Part shown: piece after piece, positions 64,000 through 64,000 of the stretch
Layout: every line of letters begins with the position of its first letter
Numbering within the stretch: the first letter of the stretch is position 1
From: Polaribacter sp. NJDZ03
GTDB taxonomy: Bacteria > Bacteroidota > Bacteroidia > Flavobacteriales > Flavobacteriaceae
Assembly: GCF_019263805.1 (NCBI RefSeq)
Contig: NZ_CP079195.1
Location: forward strand, 2,269,501 to 2,333,500
DNA length: 64,000 nt
Direction of reading: 5' to 3'
Made by a program: the position numbers and the translations under genes
Notes under the pieces: generated by a model
Databases searched by the model: none
The model's input: only the letters and a program-made list of their open reading frames with translations
Told to the model about the DNA's origin: nothing

Positions 64000-64000
64000 A

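Overview
The window looks like a chromosomal segment of a marine Flavobacteriaceae (Polaribacter/Tenacibaculum-like; the genus is a guess). The reasons are the low GC content, frequent -7 boxes of the Bacteroidota type TAnnTTTG, C-terminal type IX secretion (T9SS) sorting tails, and flavobacterial gene families (DUF3127, DUF4230, CarboxypepD_reg, DUF4369/TlpA lipoproteins). I saw no rRNA, tRNA or CRISPR array.

Region 1 (1-12.1 kb) is the unusual part. Ten complete gene cassettes and a partial one at the left edge all read left to right. They are separated by eleven ~140-bp imperfect palindromes that have the architecture of integron attC sites. Each palindrome begins with a variable arm ending in AAC (then ACCG) and ends with ACG|TT plus a variable arm. 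In all ten complete cassettes the 10 nt beginning at GTT are the reverse complement of the 10 nt ending in AAC at the start of that cassette's own downstream site (nine perfect, one 9/10), as expected for modules cut out as circles and inserted at G|TT. The stems covary between sites. No integrase or attI is visible; by cassette polarity they should lie to the left, otherwise this is an integrase-less attC cluster. Cargo: the end of a PDDEXK nuclease, a CarboxypepD_reg protein, two proteins with HEPN-like RxxxxH motifs, a trypsin-like lipoprotein protease, two secreted TIMP/NTR-like proteins and several unknowns. A complete IS3-family element (3133-4544) and a decayed second copy (12120-12932) each begin exactly 20 nt from the G of an attC GTT. 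The decayed copy ends the array.

Region 2 (12.9-36.3 kb) is ordinary chromosome: an HxlR regulator divergent from two membrane proteins, a PPP-type phosphatase, HemG, an unusual 687-aa PLP enzyme-like protein, a thioesterase, a DUF134-DUF5320-NifX-like operon, Sua5, an RluA-type pseudouridine synthase, Aat, a VTT protein, DUF1456, DUF3127, a flavin reductase, an orphan histidine kinase, a 1599-aa T9SS-secreted surface protein, a HIT protein and GreA.

Region 3 (36.3-40.1 kb): purK is broken by one in-frame stop, and an AAA ATPase plus HNH-like nuclease pair resembling the Septu (PtuAB) anti-phage system lies between purK and purE.

Region 4 (40.1-64 kb): a frameshifted LamG/T9SS gene, M3 peptidase, GHL10 glycoside hydrolase, glycosyltransferase, dihydrolipoyl dehydrogenase, PagL-like deacylase, PabB, serine hydrolase, TilS, a TlpA-like lipoprotein, PEP carboxylase, ComM/YifB, an EamA transporter and the end of a DNA/RNA non-specific nuclease.
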